From: a virus
Strand: one strand, 5' to 3'
Length of the DNA stretch: 47,283 bases
Virus record (IMG/VR): IMGVR_UViG_3300043122_000072
Location: 1-47,283 of that record
The notes beneath the pieces are model-generated. The model saw nothing but the letters and a program-made list of their open reading frames with translations, did not search any database and was not told where the DNA came from. Positions 12,256 to 20,956 of the stretch are shown here, piece by piece (the stretch's first letter is position 1; each line of letters begins with the position of its first letter). The position numbers were made by a program, and so were the translations under genes.

Positions 12256-14745
12256 ATGGCAAACCCGACACCCTACTCCCCGAGCTACGGCTTTACGGGC
12301 TTTCAGTCAGAAAACCCCACGGACCCGCTGCCGGGCAATCGCCTGGACACGGAGTTATTTAACGTCGAGCAGACGACTGACGAGCTGATTAACGCACTGG
12401 GCGAGGTACGCCGCAGCGACGGGGCTTTGCAGAACGGGATCGTGACGCCTGAAAGCATGTCTACGTCAGCTTTGGCCCTGACCCAGAGCTGGGTTTTCAA
12501 AGGTGACTGGGCCGAGGACACGGCGTACAGCGTTGGCGATGTTGTATCGCAGGTAGGGGCAACTTACGTCGTCATCGTTAACCACACGTCGTCGAGCGAC
12601 TTTCAGGCAGACCTTGACGCTGGGAAACTGATGTTGTTCGCCAACCCTTCGGGATCGTTGGGCGAGATACTGTTTCAGGCATTTGACGGGGATGGGTCCA
12701 CCACGTCGTTTAACCTCGGCGTTATGCTGACAGACGTCAAGCAGGTGCAGGTTTTCGTAGACCAGACTATTGTTGACCCCGCCGACTTGTCCACTACAAG
12801 CACGAATATCGAGATCGCGACAGCCCCGCCGGTTGGCGAACGCAATGTGCTGGTGTTTGGCACGGACCTGGCGGCGACGACAAACGCTGCGTCTGCGTCA
12901 GCCAGCGCAGCTACAGCGACGACACAAGCCGGGATCGCGACGACACAAGCCGGGATCGCGACGACACAGGCAGATATTGCCACAACGCAAGCCGGTATTG
13001 CGACGACAGCGGCGGCAACGGCGTCTGACGCGGCGGATATTGTTACCGCCAACATCGACGCTATCGAGACAGTCAACGCCAACGCGACGAATATCAACAC
13101 TGTTGCAGGTATCAGCGGCGATGTGACCACGGTTGCGGGCATTGCTGCAAATGTTACGGCTGTGGCGGGGAATGCAACGAACGTCAACACGGTCGCCGGG
13201 TCGATTGACGATGTGAATGCAGTTGGCACGAATATCGTCAAGGTGAGTTCTGTCGCGGACAACATGAGCGACGTTACAGCGGTCGCCGATAATGAAGCGA
13301 ACATTGACACTTTGGCCGGTTTTGCCGATCAATTCGGCGATCTGTCCAGCATTGCAACGGATGCGGCTGCGTCGGCGGATAGTGCGGAAGCCTCGGCAAC
13401 AACTGCCACAACGGCAAAAGACGACGCCGAAGCCGCTGCCTCTGTCGTTGCCACTATCTCCGCTGATTTCGCTCGTGACCCAACGGATCGCGTTGGCGAA
13501 AAGCCAGATGCGGATCATTTCGCGATTGAGGGATATGGTACGCCGTCCGACATGATTGTGTCTCGCGATACGCCCGCGACGACAATTGATAAGCGAGGGA
13601 GGGTTGAGACCGTCGGCAACAACATCCTTCGCCCTGAATACCGGGATGGCGTGTTGCTGGGGTGGCGGGTTGGGGGGCAGCGGACGAACCTTTTGACTGC
13701 GCCGAGTGATCTTACTGATGTCGCATGGATAATTAGAAACGGAACGATTTCTGAAAACGTCACGATAGCACCGGACGGAACGCTTACCGCTGATAAGATA
13801 ACCGAAGACACGTCAACCAACGTACACGGCGTCGAACAGGCGGAAGCATCATCGAGCGGGACTTGGACTTATAGCGCCTTTTTGGCCCCGGCAGAAAGAA
13901 CTTTTGCCATCATTGGTATTACGGACAACACAACGGGTCAAGCTGAGATGACCGTTAATCTCAATACCGGCGAGACTGTACTAAATCCAAGCACCGGGGC
14001 GTGGACGGGTGTAACTGGCAAGGCAGAGAGGGCGAGCGATGGTTTTTGGAGGGCTTATATAACCGCCACACAAGGAGCCGGGACAGCAATCAACGCAAGG
14101 ACCTTAGTTGCCAATGATGCAGGGCTGCGCTCTTATACTGGTGATGGGGTTTCCGGTATTTACGCATGGGGGGCACAATTAGAAAACGCCTCTTTCCCAT
14201 CATCCTATACAGAAGGAACACGCGATACCGACAGCGTAAAAACCCATCTATCAACCGTACCCGGCTTTCCGACGGACGGTTCTGGCTTTTCGATGTACTG
14301 GTTCGGTCATACCGCGCCGGGGATTGGCGGATCGCAGTGGCTGAATACGTTAGATGACGGCACAACGGTGAATTTTGCAACATTATACCGTCGGGCCTCA
14401 GACAACGTTTTGGCTTTGACAAGCTATGTAGGTGGTGCACCGCAAGCGGGGATTATCGGACCCTCTGTACCTGATGAACATCACGTTCATATGGCAGCAA
14501 CAGTGCAATACAATAACACGTCCCTAGTGCTTGCGGTCGAAGATATGAACCTTGGAAATGGATTAGGTAAGTCTATCCTCGTTGGAACTGACACAAATTG
14601 TGCCGTTCCGTCGGGACTGACAACATTGATTGACCAGAACCGATCTGGTTTGGCTAGTCCCGGCGACGGCATTACCGAGCGCTCGGGATTATTTATCAAT
14701 CCAAAATCGGTTGCCGAACTCATGGCATTTTGTGATTTCCCATAA
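12256..14745 (+). CDS. Tail fibre / receptor-binding protein
   Basis: An 829-residue protein; I chose ATG 12256 because it opens the typical fibre N-terminus (YGFTGFQSENPTDPLPGNRL, then LFNVEQTTDELINALGEVRR), which attaches fibres to the virion. Residues about 208-400 are Ala/Thr-rich coiled-coil repeats (ATTQAGI units, then VNTVAG, VTAVAG), forming a trimeric shaft. The remaining C-terminal half holds a beta-sandwich-like carbohydrate-binding region with the YAWGAQLENASFPSSYTEG signature common in phage tip domains. It should recognise the host surface. It is the first structural gene after the leader at 12104-12245 and is followed by two small tail-related genes. Confidence 0.85.
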   Translation: MANPTPYSPSYGFTGFQSENPTDPLPGNRLDTELFNVEQTTDELINALGEVRRSDGALQNGIVTPESMSTSALALTQSWVFKGDWAEDTAYSVGDVVSQVGATYVVIVNHTSSSDFQADLDAGKLMLFANPSGSLGEILFQAFDGDGSTTSFNLGVMLTDVKQVQVFVDQTIVDPADLSTTSTNIEIATAPPVGERNVLVFGTDLAATTNAASASASAATATTQAGIATTQAGIATTQADIATTQAGIATTAAATASDAADIVTANIDAIETVNANATNINTVAGISGDVTTVAGIAANVTAVAGNATNVNTVAGSIDDVNAVGTNIVKVSSVADNMSDVTAVADNEANIDTLAGFADQFGDLSSIATDAAASADSAEASATTATTAKDDAEAAASVVATISADFARDPTDRVGEKPDADHFAIEGYGTPSDMIVSRDTPATTIDKRGRVETVGNNILRPEYRDGVLLGWRVGGQRTNLLTAPSDLTDVAWIIRNGTISENVTIAPDGTLTADKITEDTSTNVHGVEQAEASSSGTWTYSAFLAPAERTFAIIGITDNTTGQAEMTVNLNTGETVLNPSTGAWTGVTGKAERASDGFWRAYITATQGAGTAINARTLVANDAGLRSYTGDGVSGIYAWGAQLENASFPSSYTEGTRDTDSVKTHLSTVPGFPTDGSGFSMYWFGHTAPGIGGSQWLNTLDDGTTVNFATLYRRASDNVLALTSYVGGAPQAGIIGPSVPDEHHVHMAATVQYNNTSLVLAVEDMNLGNGLGKSILVGTDTNCAVPSGLTTLIDQNRSGLASPGDGITERSGLFINPKSVAELMAFCDFP
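12919..13002 (+). repeat. 21-bp tandem repeats in the fibre shaft
   Basis: ACGACACAAGCCGGGATCGC plus G occurs twice exactly (12919-12939, 12940-12960), then two diverged copies follow to 13002. Each codes for a seven-residue TTQAGIA unit. Confidence 0.9.
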
Positions 14746-14757
14746 GGAGGAAAGAAC

Positions 14758-15087
14758 ATGCTTACTTACAAATATTTGCGGGCAGACAGCGAAGCGGCCT
14801 TGATCGCGGCACTGCCGTTTGCGCGTAACGAAACCGAGATCGAAGGCGGTGAATGGCTGACCAAAGGAAAGGGCTGGTCACTGGATGTGATTGGCAAATT
14901 GCCCGACCCGGCGCAACCGGGCGAGTACGAAGCGGAGACCGGGGCGGAAATCACCCCCCAAGGATGGCTGCCGGGCTTTCACGCCAACATGATCGTGAAG
15001 CAGACCTTTGCCGAAACAATTCCCAATGAGATCGTAATCGATAATCCTAATACACCACAACGAAAATGGGCAGGGCAACCGTCATGA
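14758..15087 (+). CDS. Hypothetical tail-associated protein (109 aa)
   Basis: ATG at 14758 follows AAGGAGGAAAGAAC. The protein (YKYLRADSEAALIAALPFAR, WSLDVIGKLPDPAQPG, GWLPGFHANMIVKQTF) belongs to a small phage type often encoded between fibre genes and fibre-tip or chaperone genes. Its role is unknown; a fibre assembly factor is plausible from position only. The stop overlaps the next start (ATGA). Confidence 0.75.
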   Translation: MLTYKYLRADSEAALIAALPFARNETEIEGGEWLTKGKGWSLDVIGKLPDPAQPGEYEAETGAEITPQGWLPGFHANMIVKQTFAETIPNEIVIDNPNTPQRKWAGQPS

Positions 15088-15602
15088 GTATTCAATATCA
15101 TATGAAAATGGCACTTGATGCCGTCAGAAACCGTTTTGCCGAAGTTGTTCCTGCCGGGGGTGTGATAACCGCGATGATTGCAGGTGGCGCAGTCACGCTA
15201 GATAAAGTTGCTATAGAGGTTCTCTCGGTAGCCTACCCGGTCGGTAGTTTGTATCTCAGTGTAAGCGACACAAGCCCTGCGACGACGTTTGGGTTCGGTA
15301 CATGGGTGGCTTTTGCGCAAGGCCAAGCGTTGATCGGTGCGGGAACATTTACCGATAGCAATAGCGAAGCGCGAACGTTTGCTGCCGGGGGTCAGGCGGG
15401 CGAATACAGTCATACCCTTACTGAAGCTGAAATGCCGTCGCACATACATCCCGGAGGTGTGGGCGCCTACGATGGTTCGCAGAATACGGGGGGTAGTGCT
15501 CCGCACGGGGTGACCTCTAGTACCGGGTCTACGGGCGGAGACGGTGCCCATAATAACATTCAGCCGTCGATAGCCGTCTATATCTGGCAACGGACGGCTT
15601 AA
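15084..15602 (+). CDS. Tail collar-like receptor-binding/fibre protein
   Basis: A 172-residue protein. I take the ATG at 15084 in the ATGA overlap; the in-frame ATG at 15066 lies within the previous gene. From residue 55 it shows the phage collar pattern: YPVGSLYLSVSDTSPATTFG, FGTWVAFAQGQALIGAG, GEYSHTLTEAEMPSHIHPGG and the end NNIQPSIAVYIWQRTA. The HTL...MPSHIH histidines are the metal-binding needle-like element of collar domains. It is probably a short fibre or fibre tip working with the 12256 gene product. Confidence 0.85.
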   Translation: MSIQYHMKMALDAVRNRFAEVVPAGGVITAMIAGGAVTLDKVAIEVLSVAYPVGSLYLSVSDTSPATTFGFGTWVAFAQGQALIGAGTFTDSNSEARTFAAGGQAGEYSHTLTEAEMPSHIHPGGVGAYDGSQNTGGSAPHGVTSSTGSTGGDGAHNNIQPSIAVYIWQRTA

Positions 15603-15615
15603 CTGTCGAGGCTTT

Positions 15616-16035
15616 ATGGCTACGGAATTAACCTTAAGCGTAACTGAGGCGGCCAGCGGGCTGGTGGCAACCGGTGTTCTCGTAGCGACAATAGTCACGG
15701 CGATTGTGCGCCGCCTAGCTGCTACAAACGCCAATGTGGACGCGCGCATAGACGCTTTAAGGGAAGCAGATACCAAAGCCAAGGCTGAGATATTCTCCGT
15801 CATCGATCGCCATAAAATCGAACACAGAACAGAATTTAACAAAGTGTGGGACCGGTTCGACGCTCTTGCGGGGACGTCAGCTTCACAACGCGAGTTGCAG
15901 GCTGTGGAGCGCAAAGTCGAAATACAGTACGAGCGCATTGACAGCAAGCTGGATCGCATATTTGAGATCATGCCGCATATTGCAGCGCATGAGGCGCGCA
16001 TTAAGAACCTGGAAAACGTCATGAAAGGCGAGTGA
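15616..16035 (+). CDS. TM plus coiled-coil protein, holin candidate
   Basis: A 139-residue protein with one N-terminal membrane helix (about residues 12-30, AASGLVATGVLVATIVTAIV) followed by RRL and a long charged coiled coil to the end. It lies one base before the endolysin gene and so belongs to the lysis cassette. A single-span N-terminal helix with a cytoplasmic coil could be a pinholin or class III-like holin, or a regulator of lysis timing. No holin family motif is certain. The endolysin carries its own membrane segment, so the division of labour is open. Confidence 0.65.
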   Translation: MATELTLSVTEAASGLVATGVLVATIVTAIVRRLAATNANVDARIDALREADTKAKAEIFSVIDRHKIEHRTEFNKVWDRFDALAGTSASQRELQAVERKVEIQYERIDSKLDRIFEIMPHIAAHEARIKNLENVMKGE

Positions 16036-16036
16036 C

Positions 16037-16726
16037 ATGGACCCCTTCGATAATCCGGACCCCGTAGATAGCCTGGCCCGTACTTTATACGGCGAGGCCA
16101 AGGCGTATAGCGAGCAAGACGCATACGCGATCGCAGATGTTGTCATGAACCGCGTGAACCTGCCGAACTGGCCTTCAACCGTGTCGCGTGTGTGCAAACA
16201 GGATTACCAGTTTTCTTGCTGGAACACCGGAGACCCTAATCGGGAACGCATTGTTAGCGCGGCGCGTGGCGATAATGCATGGTTTGATAAATGCTATGAT
16301 ATCGCCAAAGCTACCGTTGAAGGGGGTCCGTTCGGCGTCACGAAGCGCGCAACGCATTACTGCACCCCGGCAGTTAAGGCCAAGACCTATTGGGCCAAAG
16401 GCAAGACACCGTGTGATATCACTGCCGGGCATTTGTTTTTTAACGACATTGACACGCCGCCGCCGTCTAACGCGACAGAAGCTCTTGACCAGCAGCGGCC
16501 ACTACACAAGACGCGTACAGTTAAAGGTTCGCAGCTGGCTGGCGCCGCTGGCAGCATCGCGGCTGTCACCGGTGTGGCGTCAGAGCTTGCTCCGGCATTA
16601 CCCGTGCTGAATTGGGTGCGGGACAATCTGCCATTCGCGTTGATGGCATTCGGCGTAATTGTTCTGCTGGGCGCAGGGTATGCAGTTTACGCGCGGTGGG
16701 ATGACCGGCAGAAAGGTCGTAACTAG
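16037..16726 (+). CDS. SleB-type cell wall hydrolase with C-terminal membrane anchor (endolysin)
   Basis: A 229-residue protein. Residues about 10-140 match the cell wall hydrolase SleB (Hydrolase_2) pattern: LARTLYGEAKAYS with the likely catalytic Glu20, AIADVVMNRVNLPNWPSTVS, VCKQDYQFSCWN, and ATHYCTP. It cleaves peptidoglycan. Unlike most endolysins it ends with a hydrophobic helix (about residues 197-219, FALMAFGVIVLLGAGYAVYA) followed by RWDDRQKGRN, so it is predicted to be tail-anchored in the inner membrane. The linker is Ala-rich. It is flanked by the TM/coiled-coil gene and the spanins. Confidence 0.85.
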   Translation: MDPFDNPDPVDSLARTLYGEAKAYSEQDAYAIADVVMNRVNLPNWPSTVSRVCKQDYQFSCWNTGDPNRERIVSAARGDNAWFDKCYDIAKATVEGGPFGVTKRATHYCTPAVKAKTYWAKGKTPCDITAGHLFFNDIDTPPPSNATEALDQQRPLHKTRTVKGSQLAGAAGSIAAVTGVASELAPALPVLNWVRDNLPFALMAFGVIVLLGAGYAVYARWDDRQKGRN

Positions 16727-16727
16727 C

Positions 16728-16961
16728 ATGTCTTTTTTGGCGATACTCACGAGCAGACTTGGCGGCTATATAACCGCGGCAATTGCCGTTATCGGGCTGT
16801 TAGCTGGCGTATACCGGGCGGGAAAGAAATCCGCCCGGACAGACAGCGCAGAAACGCAACTGGAAAACGTAAAGGTGCGAAATGAGATTGATCAGAGCAT
16901 CGCTCGCGCTAAGCCTGGCAGCAGCCGTGAGCGCCTGCGCAACGAGTGGTCCCGTGATTAA
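16728..16961 (+). CDS. i-spanin (Rz-like)
   Basis: A 77-residue protein; the ATG at 16728 follows the endolysin stop by one base. An N-terminal membrane helix (YITAAIAVIGLLAGVYRAG) and a charged periplasmic helix (KSARTDSAETQLENVKVRNE) fit an inner-membrane spanin. The o-spanin gene starts inside it in another frame, the classic nested Rz/Rz1 arrangement. It disrupts the outer membrane together with Rz1 after the endolysin acts. Confidence 0.8.
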   Translation: MSFLAILTSRLGGYITAAIAVIGLLAGVYRAGKKSARTDSAETQLENVKVRNEIDQSIARAKPGSSRERLRNEWSRD

Positions 16962-17076
16962 CTCAGGGTGCGAGTGGGCCTTTCCGATTTACACGTCGAA
17001 AGACGATATCCTGACCGACGGGACAGCCGATCAGATACTGGCGCTCGACGAAGCGTGGAAAAAGGTTTGTAAGTGA
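16882..17076 (+). CDS. o-spanin (Rz1-like lipoprotein)
   Basis: A 64-residue lipoprotein: signal peptide MRLIRASLALSLAAAVSAC with lipobox VSAC, then a short mature part (ATSGPVINSGCEWAFPIYTS) with a second cysteine. It starts inside the i-spanin gene in a different frame and overlaps the terminase large subunit start by four bases. It is unusual in having little proline. Confidence 0.8.
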   Translation: MRLIRASLALSLAAAVSACATSGPVINSGCEWAFPIYTSKDDILTDGTADQILALDEAWKKVCK

Positions 17077-18734
17077 CAACAAGGTCCGGCATAAACCCGA
17101 TAACCAAAAAGCGCTACGCATGGGAAGACGCGCAAGCGGCCAAGCACGCCGACGAGACGGCGCTCGCAGACCTGCGCAAACAAATTCAGCTTCTGGAGCG
17201 CCAGAAGGCCATTCAAGAGGCGCGCGAAGACCTGTTGCGCTTCACGCAGTTCACCATGCCGGACGCCGAAGACCCGAACGACGTTAACCGCTCGCGCTAT
17301 GAGGCCGCACGGTTTCACAAAGCGGTGGCCCAGGGGCTGGAAGAAGTTGAGCGTGGCGATGTGCCGCAGCTCATATTCTGCATGCCACCGCGCCACGGCA
17401 AAACGGAACTGGCGACCAAACGGCTGTCCGCGTGGTATAGCGGGCGTCACCCAGAGCATGACATTATCGTTGCCGCTGCTGGCGATGACCTGGCTAAAGA
17501 CTTTGGCGGCGATGTGCGCGCTATCATGGCAACGCCACAATACCGGCAGGTATTCCCGGAACATAAATTGCGCCGGGGCGGCACGGCCAAAGATAATATT
17601 CAGACAACCAAGGGCGGGCGCTTGATATTCGCGGGCCGCGGTGGCCAGATCAACGGGCGCGGTGCGCACTTGCTGCTTATCGATGACTTGTACAAAGACG
17701 CCGAAGAAGCTGCGTCTCAGACCATCCGCGATAAAGCGTGGGAGTGGTTCACCAAGGTCGCGCTTTATCGGCGCATGGGCAAGCGCCTGACCATCATCAC
17801 CATGACGCGCTGGCATAGCGACGACATCATCGGGCGGCTCACAGACCCCGAAAACCCCTGCTATAACGAGCAGGAAGCCCGGGAGTGGAAAATCATTCGG
17901 CTGCCGGGGTTGGCAGAGGACGATGACCCGTTGGGCCGCGCGCCAGGCGAGGCACTGTGGCCGGAAACACGGCGAGACGGCACCAGGTATGATGAAGCGT
18001 ACCACAAGGCCAACCAGCGGCGTGACCCGCTAGGCTTTGCCGCCCTGACGCAGCAGCGCCCTACTGTGGCTGACGGTATCTTGTTCCGGCGTGAAACTGC
18101 ACAGTTCTATCGCACGAGTGAATTGCCGGAAACCCTGCGGTTCTACTGTGCAAGCGACCACGCCGTCGGTGAAAAGCAGCGAAACGACCCGACGGTGCTG
18201 CTAAAAGTTGGCGTGGACCAGCAAGACAACATTTATCTGCTCGACTGCATATGGAAGCGCATACCGACGGACGAAGCGGTAGAGGCGATGCTCACGATGG
18301 GCGGCGGTAACATGGCCCCGCTGATCTGGTGGGCTGAACGCGGCCACATATCGAAATCTATCGGGCCGTTCTTGCGCAAACGCATGCAAGAGACAGGAAC
18401 ATACATAAACGTTGTTGAAGTCACACCGATCGGCGATAAAAGTGCGCGCGCCCAGTCTATCGCGGCCCGGTTCGCCATGGGTAAAGTGCTGATCCCGCGC
18501 GATGCGTGGTGGGCCGAAAAGGCACTCAATGAAATGCTGGCGTTTCCAAACGGAACGCATGATGACTTTGTGGACGCTTTGGCTTATATTGGCCTAGGTC
18601 TACAAAAGCAGGTGCGCGCGGCAGGTCCGGCAAAAGAACCGACGGAGCCTAAATTCGGCACGCTGGCATGGGTTAAATACATGGATAACTGGAAACGGCA
18701 ACAGGCAGCGAGCCAATCTCGCGGAGGGTTTTGA
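17073..18734 (+). CDS. terL: Terminase large subunit
   Basis: A 553-residue protein with a GTG start in a GTGA overlap. The ATPase has Walker A PPRHGKTE (about 105-112), Walker B LLIDD (about 200-204) and the coupling motif TMTRWHSDDI. The nuclease has the RNase H-like acidic residues, including ASDHAVGEKQRNDPT and the C-terminal HDDFVDALAYIGLG (about 496-509). It translocates and cuts DNA at the portal encoded next. It is 5.4 kb from the small subunit, with tail fibre and lysis genes between. Confidence 0.93.
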   Translation: MTTRSGINPITKKRYAWEDAQAAKHADETALADLRKQIQLLERQKAIQEAREDLLRFTQFTMPDAEDPNDVNRSRYEAARFHKAVAQGLEEVERGDVPQLIFCMPPRHGKTELATKRLSAWYSGRHPEHDIIVAAAGDDLAKDFGGDVRAIMATPQYRQVFPEHKLRRGGTAKDNIQTTKGGRLIFAGRGGQINGRGAHLLLIDDLYKDAEEAASQTIRDKAWEWFTKVALYRRMGKRLTIITMTRWHSDDIIGRLTDPENPCYNEQEAREWKIIRLPGLAEDDDPLGRAPGEALWPETRRDGTRYDEAYHKANQRRDPLGFAALTQQRPTVADGILFRRETAQFYRTSELPETLRFYCASDHAVGEKQRNDPTVLLKVGVDQQDNIYLLDCIWKRIPTDEAVEAMLTMGGGNMAPLIWWAERGHISKSIGPFLRKRMQETGTYINVVEVTPIGDKSARAQSIAARFAMGKVLIPRDAWWAEKALNEMLAFPNGTHDDFVDALAYIGLGLQKQVRAAGPAKEPTEPKFGTLAWVKYMDNWKRQQAASQSRGGF

Positions 18735-20896
18735 TGGTTATGGAGACAGACGACAGCCAACTTGGCATGCAGCCGGAAGACACTGGCGGCGAAGTCGTGG
18801 TTGATGAAAAAGTCGAAGCCGCCCGGCGCGCGCGGCTGGTGTCCCGTATCGCCCAGACCATTCGCGGCGATAAGAAATTCCACGAAAAGGCCTTCGATAA
18901 GATGCGCGAGGATATGCAGTTTGCGCGGCGCGGGGCCGACAAAGCGTGGATAGATGACGCCAAGTATACCGCTAACATAACGGGACGGCACGTCCGCCAG
19001 AAGACCAACGCGCTGTACGCCAAAAACCCACAAGTCATGGCGCGCGCGCGGCAGCGCCTCGATTATGAAATGTGGGATGGCTCGCCAACATCGATCCAGG
19101 CAGCAATGGGCGTTATACAGAACGCTACGGCTATGTCTTCTGTATCGGCTGAACCTTTGCCACCCGAAGAGGAAGCCGCGCTCAACGAAGCAAATGCCCT
19201 GCTTGCAGATATCCAGCAAGGGTATGCGCGCGAGCAGATGGTTAAGAAGTTCGGTAAGACAATGGAGATACTGTTCTCCCAGTACATGGACACGCAAAAA
19301 CCCCTTGACTTCAAAATGGCGCTAAAGCGTACCGTGCGCCGCACTTGCACCACAGGCGTCGGGTATTGCGAGGTTAATTTCCAGCGGGAAACAGGCCCGG
19401 CCCCCGTGACCACGGCGCGGCTGACCGACGCCCGGGGGCGGCTGGATCACTTGCGCCGGTTACAGGAAGATACGGTAAGCGAGGATGACAAAGGCGACAT
19501 GCAGGCGGAGATAAGCGAGCTGGAGCTGGCTGTCGCGTCGCTAACGCAAGAGCCGGAGATCGTCTTGCACGAAGGCCTGTCCTTTGATTTTCCCAGCAGC
19601 ACAAAGGTCATACCTGACAGGCTGTGTAAGTCCCTAGTGGGTTTTATCGGGGCGCGCCATATAACCCTCGAATACCCGTACACGGTGGACGAGGTCAAAG
19701 AGGAATTCGGCGTCGATCTGGGGTCAAAGTTCACACCGTACAAATCTGACGAAACAGACGGTGCTGATGCAGACGGTGACGGGGCTGGCGATCTGGAACA
19801 CAGCGACGATGCAGACGCCCGTAAAGGCAGTGGTATGGTCTGCGTGTGGAAACATTACGACAAGCCAAGCGGGCTGGTATATTACCTCGTGGACGGCCAT
19901 GACGATTTTCTGCGCACTCCGGCGGCTCCTGATGTGTTCGTGAGTGATTTCTGGCCGGTTTATGCCTTGACGTTTAACGACGTCGAAAGCGAAGAACATC
20001 TATTTCCGCCTTCGGATGTCACCCTCATACGCGATCAGCAGCAAGAACTTAACCGGTCTCGTCAAGGGCTTCGGGATCATCGGTACGCGGCTCAGCCGCG
20101 CTGGGGTGTTCGAAAAGGCGCGCTTGACGAGGCTAACGACGTACCACGACTGATGAACGCGAAGCCGTTCGATGTGATATCGCTGAATTACAGCGAAGGC
20201 AAACTCGCTGATTTGCTGGAAGCGATACCGGTCCCCGGCGTGGACCCTAACCTTTATGAGACAGGGCCCTTTTTTAGCGACGCCCAGCTAACTGTCGGGG
20301 CCTCGGCATCGCGGCTTGGCGGTACATCCAAATCCACGGCCACCGAGGCTGCTATTGCCGAAGGGTCCGCAACCGAGGATGACGCGAGCGGTATCGATGA
20401 TCTCGATGCCTATTTGTCTGTCATCGCGCGCGCGGCCAGCCAGATACTCGTCCGTGAAATGTCCGCAGAGCAGGTGGCAAAAATGGTTGGCCCGGGGGCT
20501 GTATGGCCGGGCCTGACAGAAGGCTTCGACATTTCGCGTGAAGACCTGATGGACGAGTTGTGGCTGGAGGTCGCAGCTGGCTCCACAGGCAAACCGAACA
20601 AAGCCGTAGAAACCAACAACTGGAAAATTCTGGCCCCGATATTAATGCAGACGCCCGGGGTTTCGCCTAACTGGTTGGCGCGTGAGACGATCCGCCGCAT
20701 GGACGACCGCGCCGACCTTAACGAGGCCCTCATGGAGAACATGCCGGCCATCGTCGCGATGAACAGAAATGCACAGCTTATGGGCCAAGACCCGCAAGCT
20801 GACCCCAACGCCCAGGGCGCAGAAGGTGGGGACAAAACGTCAACCCCGTCAGCGCCCGAAGGCACCGACGCTGCTTTTGGCAGTAACCAAATGTAG
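18734..20896 (+). CDS. Portal protein
   Basis: A 720-residue protein; the ATG at 18734 overlaps the terL stop and follows GGAGGG. Position after terL, length and features such as KWIDDAKYTANITGRHVRQ-like N-terminal (ITGRHVRQKTNALYAKNPQV), an acidic central stretch (DGADADGDGAGDLEHSDDAD), RDQQQELNRSRQGLRDHRYA and a C-terminal polar tail support a large podovirus-type portal (dodecameric DNA gate). The acidic insertion at about residues 345-360 is low complexity. Confidence 0.85.
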   Translation: MVMETDDSQLGMQPEDTGGEVVVDEKVEAARRARLVSRIAQTIRGDKKFHEKAFDKMREDMQFARRGADKAWIDDAKYTANITGRHVRQKTNALYAKNPQVMARARQRLDYEMWDGSPTSIQAAMGVIQNATAMSSVSAEPLPPEEEAALNEANALLADIQQGYAREQMVKKFGKTMEILFSQYMDTQKPLDFKMALKRTVRRTCTTGVGYCEVNFQRETGPAPVTTARLTDARGRLDHLRRLQEDTVSEDDKGDMQAEISELELAVASLTQEPEIVLHEGLSFDFPSSTKVIPDRLCKSLVGFIGARHITLEYPYTVDEVKEEFGVDLGSKFTPYKSDETDGADADGDGAGDLEHSDDADARKGSGMVCVWKHYDKPSGLVYYLVDGHDDFLRTPAAPDVFVSDFWPVYALTFNDVESEEHLFPPSDVTLIRDQQQELNRSRQGLRDHRYAAQPRWGVRKGALDEANDVPRLMNAKPFDVISLNYSEGKLADLLEAIPVPGVDPNLYETGPFFSDAQLTVGASASRLGGTSKSTATEAAIAEGSATEDDASGIDDLDAYLSVIARAASQILVREMSAEQVAKMVGPGAVWPGLTEGFDISREDLMDELWLEVAAGSTGKPNKAVETNNWKILAPILMQTPGVSPNWLARETIRRMDDRADLNEALMENMPAIVAMNRNAQLMGQDPQADPNAQGAEGGDKTSTPSAPEGTDAAFGSNQM

Positions 20897-20897
20897 G

Positions 20898-20922
20898 TTT
20901 TGTCTTCCAACAAAGACAAACA
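20898..20922 (+). promoter_or_regulatory. Hairpin TTTGTCTT/AAGACAAA between portal and scaffold genes
   Basis: TTTGTCTT and AAGACAAA are inverted repeats in the 60-bp gap after the portal stop. The sequence resembles the TTTTGTC motif of the early promoters, so it could be an operator or an mRNA processing stem. Confidence 0.45.
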
Positions 20923-20956
20923 CATGATACAAATAACCGACACCAAAGGAGATACC

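Noticed and set aside
12675-13518. Long open frames opposite to the fibre shaft
   Set aside because: They mirror the repetitive Ala/Thr coding DNA and have no start signals; shadows.
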